In this document: positions 5,522 through 5,609 of the stretch, in pieces
Numbering within the stretch: the stretch's first letter is position 1
Layout of the letters: each line of letters opens with the position of its first letter
Source: an uncultured Collinsella sp.
GTDB taxonomy: Bacteria; Actinomycetota; Coriobacteriia; Coriobacteriales; Coriobacteriaceae
Direction: 5' to 3'
DNA: 5,609 nucleotides
Assembly (NCBI GenBank): GCA_900549065.1
Contig: URNC01000128.1
Coordinates: 1-5,609 of the forward strand
Position numbers and translations under genes: made by a program
Notes under the pieces: model-generated
Databases searched by the model: none
Seen by the model: the letters and a program-made list of their open reading frames with translations, nothing else
Told to the model about the DNA's origin: nothing

Positions 5522-5555
5522 GCTGGCATGAAAAAAGCCCCCACAGCTCATATTT

Positions 5556-5609
5556 TGAACTGCGCCCCAAATCTTGGACGCCCTAAATAGCGACTAGGCC
5601 GCGAGGGCC
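5556..5609. mobile_element. Probable terminus of an IS3-family (IS150-like) insertion sequence, cut by the contig end
   Basis: The stretch at 5556-5580 begins TGAACTGCGCCCC and ends TTGGACG. This matches the form of IS150-group inverted repeats as I remember them (TG, then ACTGC, CCC, and TTGGACG at the same spacing). The element would extend rightwards beyond 5609, and multi-copy ISs commonly end short-read contigs. If this is the right end, a minus-strand transposase would finish here: one frame ends Ala-Leu-Ala-Ala with TAG at 5594-5596, only four whole codons long, so I do not call it a gene. The alternative is ordinary intergenic DNA or a different IS family. The opposite end and target duplication are outside the window. 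Confidence 0.55.

Larger units (their letters stand above)
5161..5609. other. Gene-free stretch with cyclase leader, repeat array and IS end
   Basis: About 450 bases without a convincing gene. From left to right it holds the cyclase ribosome site, leader palindrome and possible promoter (5161-5255), about 95 bases in which I see no feature (5256-5350), three tandem palindromic units (5351-5521), a short A-rich link (5531-5536 is AAAAAA) and a probable IS3-family terminus (5556-5609). Open frames crossing the array on both strands have no ribosome sites and merely translate the repeat, so I treat them as non-coding. Confidence 0.75.

Noticed and set aside
5531..5572. A minus-strand intrinsic terminator: GGGGGCTTTTTT after a 9-bp stem CGCAGTTCA/TGAGCTGTG
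   Set aside because: The stem contains two G-U pairs, is separated from the T-run by GGGGC, and straddles the probable IS boundary, so it may be accidental. It remains possible if a minus-strand gene ends beyond the window.
5327..5590. An 87-codon plus-strand frame, and its 77-codon minus-strand counterpart, with repeated peptide motifs
   Set aside because: The repeated peptides are just translations of the palindromic units. The 61-62 bp period does not keep one frame, and neither frame has a ribosome site.

Overview
The window is GC-rich bacterial DNA with closely packed genes. The codon usage and the gene set (an OFA-type transporter, an unusual LysR regulator and a small membrane diguanylate cyclase), together with the GGGAT/TTTCCC palindromic repeats, remind me of an anaerobic gut actinobacterium such as a Coriobacteriia (Collinsella-like) species. 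That placement is a recollection-based inference, not a proven assignment. Both ends look like contig edges. The first 29 bases are Illumina Nextera/Tn5 adapter, and the last ~54 bases look like the terminus of an IS3-family (IS150-like) insertion sequence, a place where short-read assemblies commonly break.

Layout: (1) 1-29, sequencing adapter. (2) 30-2913, three minus-strand genes in transcription order: a short-chain dehydrogenase/reductase (SDR, 2913-2032), an OFA-type MFS transporter (1966-710) and a Gfo/Idh/MocA oxidoreductase (640-30, truncated by the contig edge). A perfect 13-bp-arm hairpin sits in the gap between the last two. (3) 2914-3146, a divergent regulatory region with two perfect 8-bp inverted repeats and plausible overlapping promoters. 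(4) 3147-4025, a plus-strand LysR-type regulator starting at GTG. (5) 5160-4069, a convergent minus-strand membrane-bound GGDEF diguanylate cyclase, also starting at GTG. (6) 5161-5609, about 450 bp without a convincing gene. It holds the cyclase leader, three tandem 48-bp palindromic units (period 61-62 bp) and the putative IS end.

Working model: the LysR protein senses a small organic acid or polyol-type compound and controls the divergent operon. The OFA carrier imports it, and the SDR and Gfo/Idh/MocA enzymes perform two NAD(P)-dependent redox steps, for example an oxidation/reduction pair on a sugar, sugar acid or cyclitol. The substrate cannot be read from the sequence. The diguanylate cyclase is probably a separate transcription unit that makes c-di-GMP in response to a periplasmic signal. 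No CRISPR array, tRNA, rRNA or riboswitch was recognised. The most unusual features are the repeat array at 5351-5521, the substituted catalytic positions in both dehydrogenases, and the artefact at the left end.
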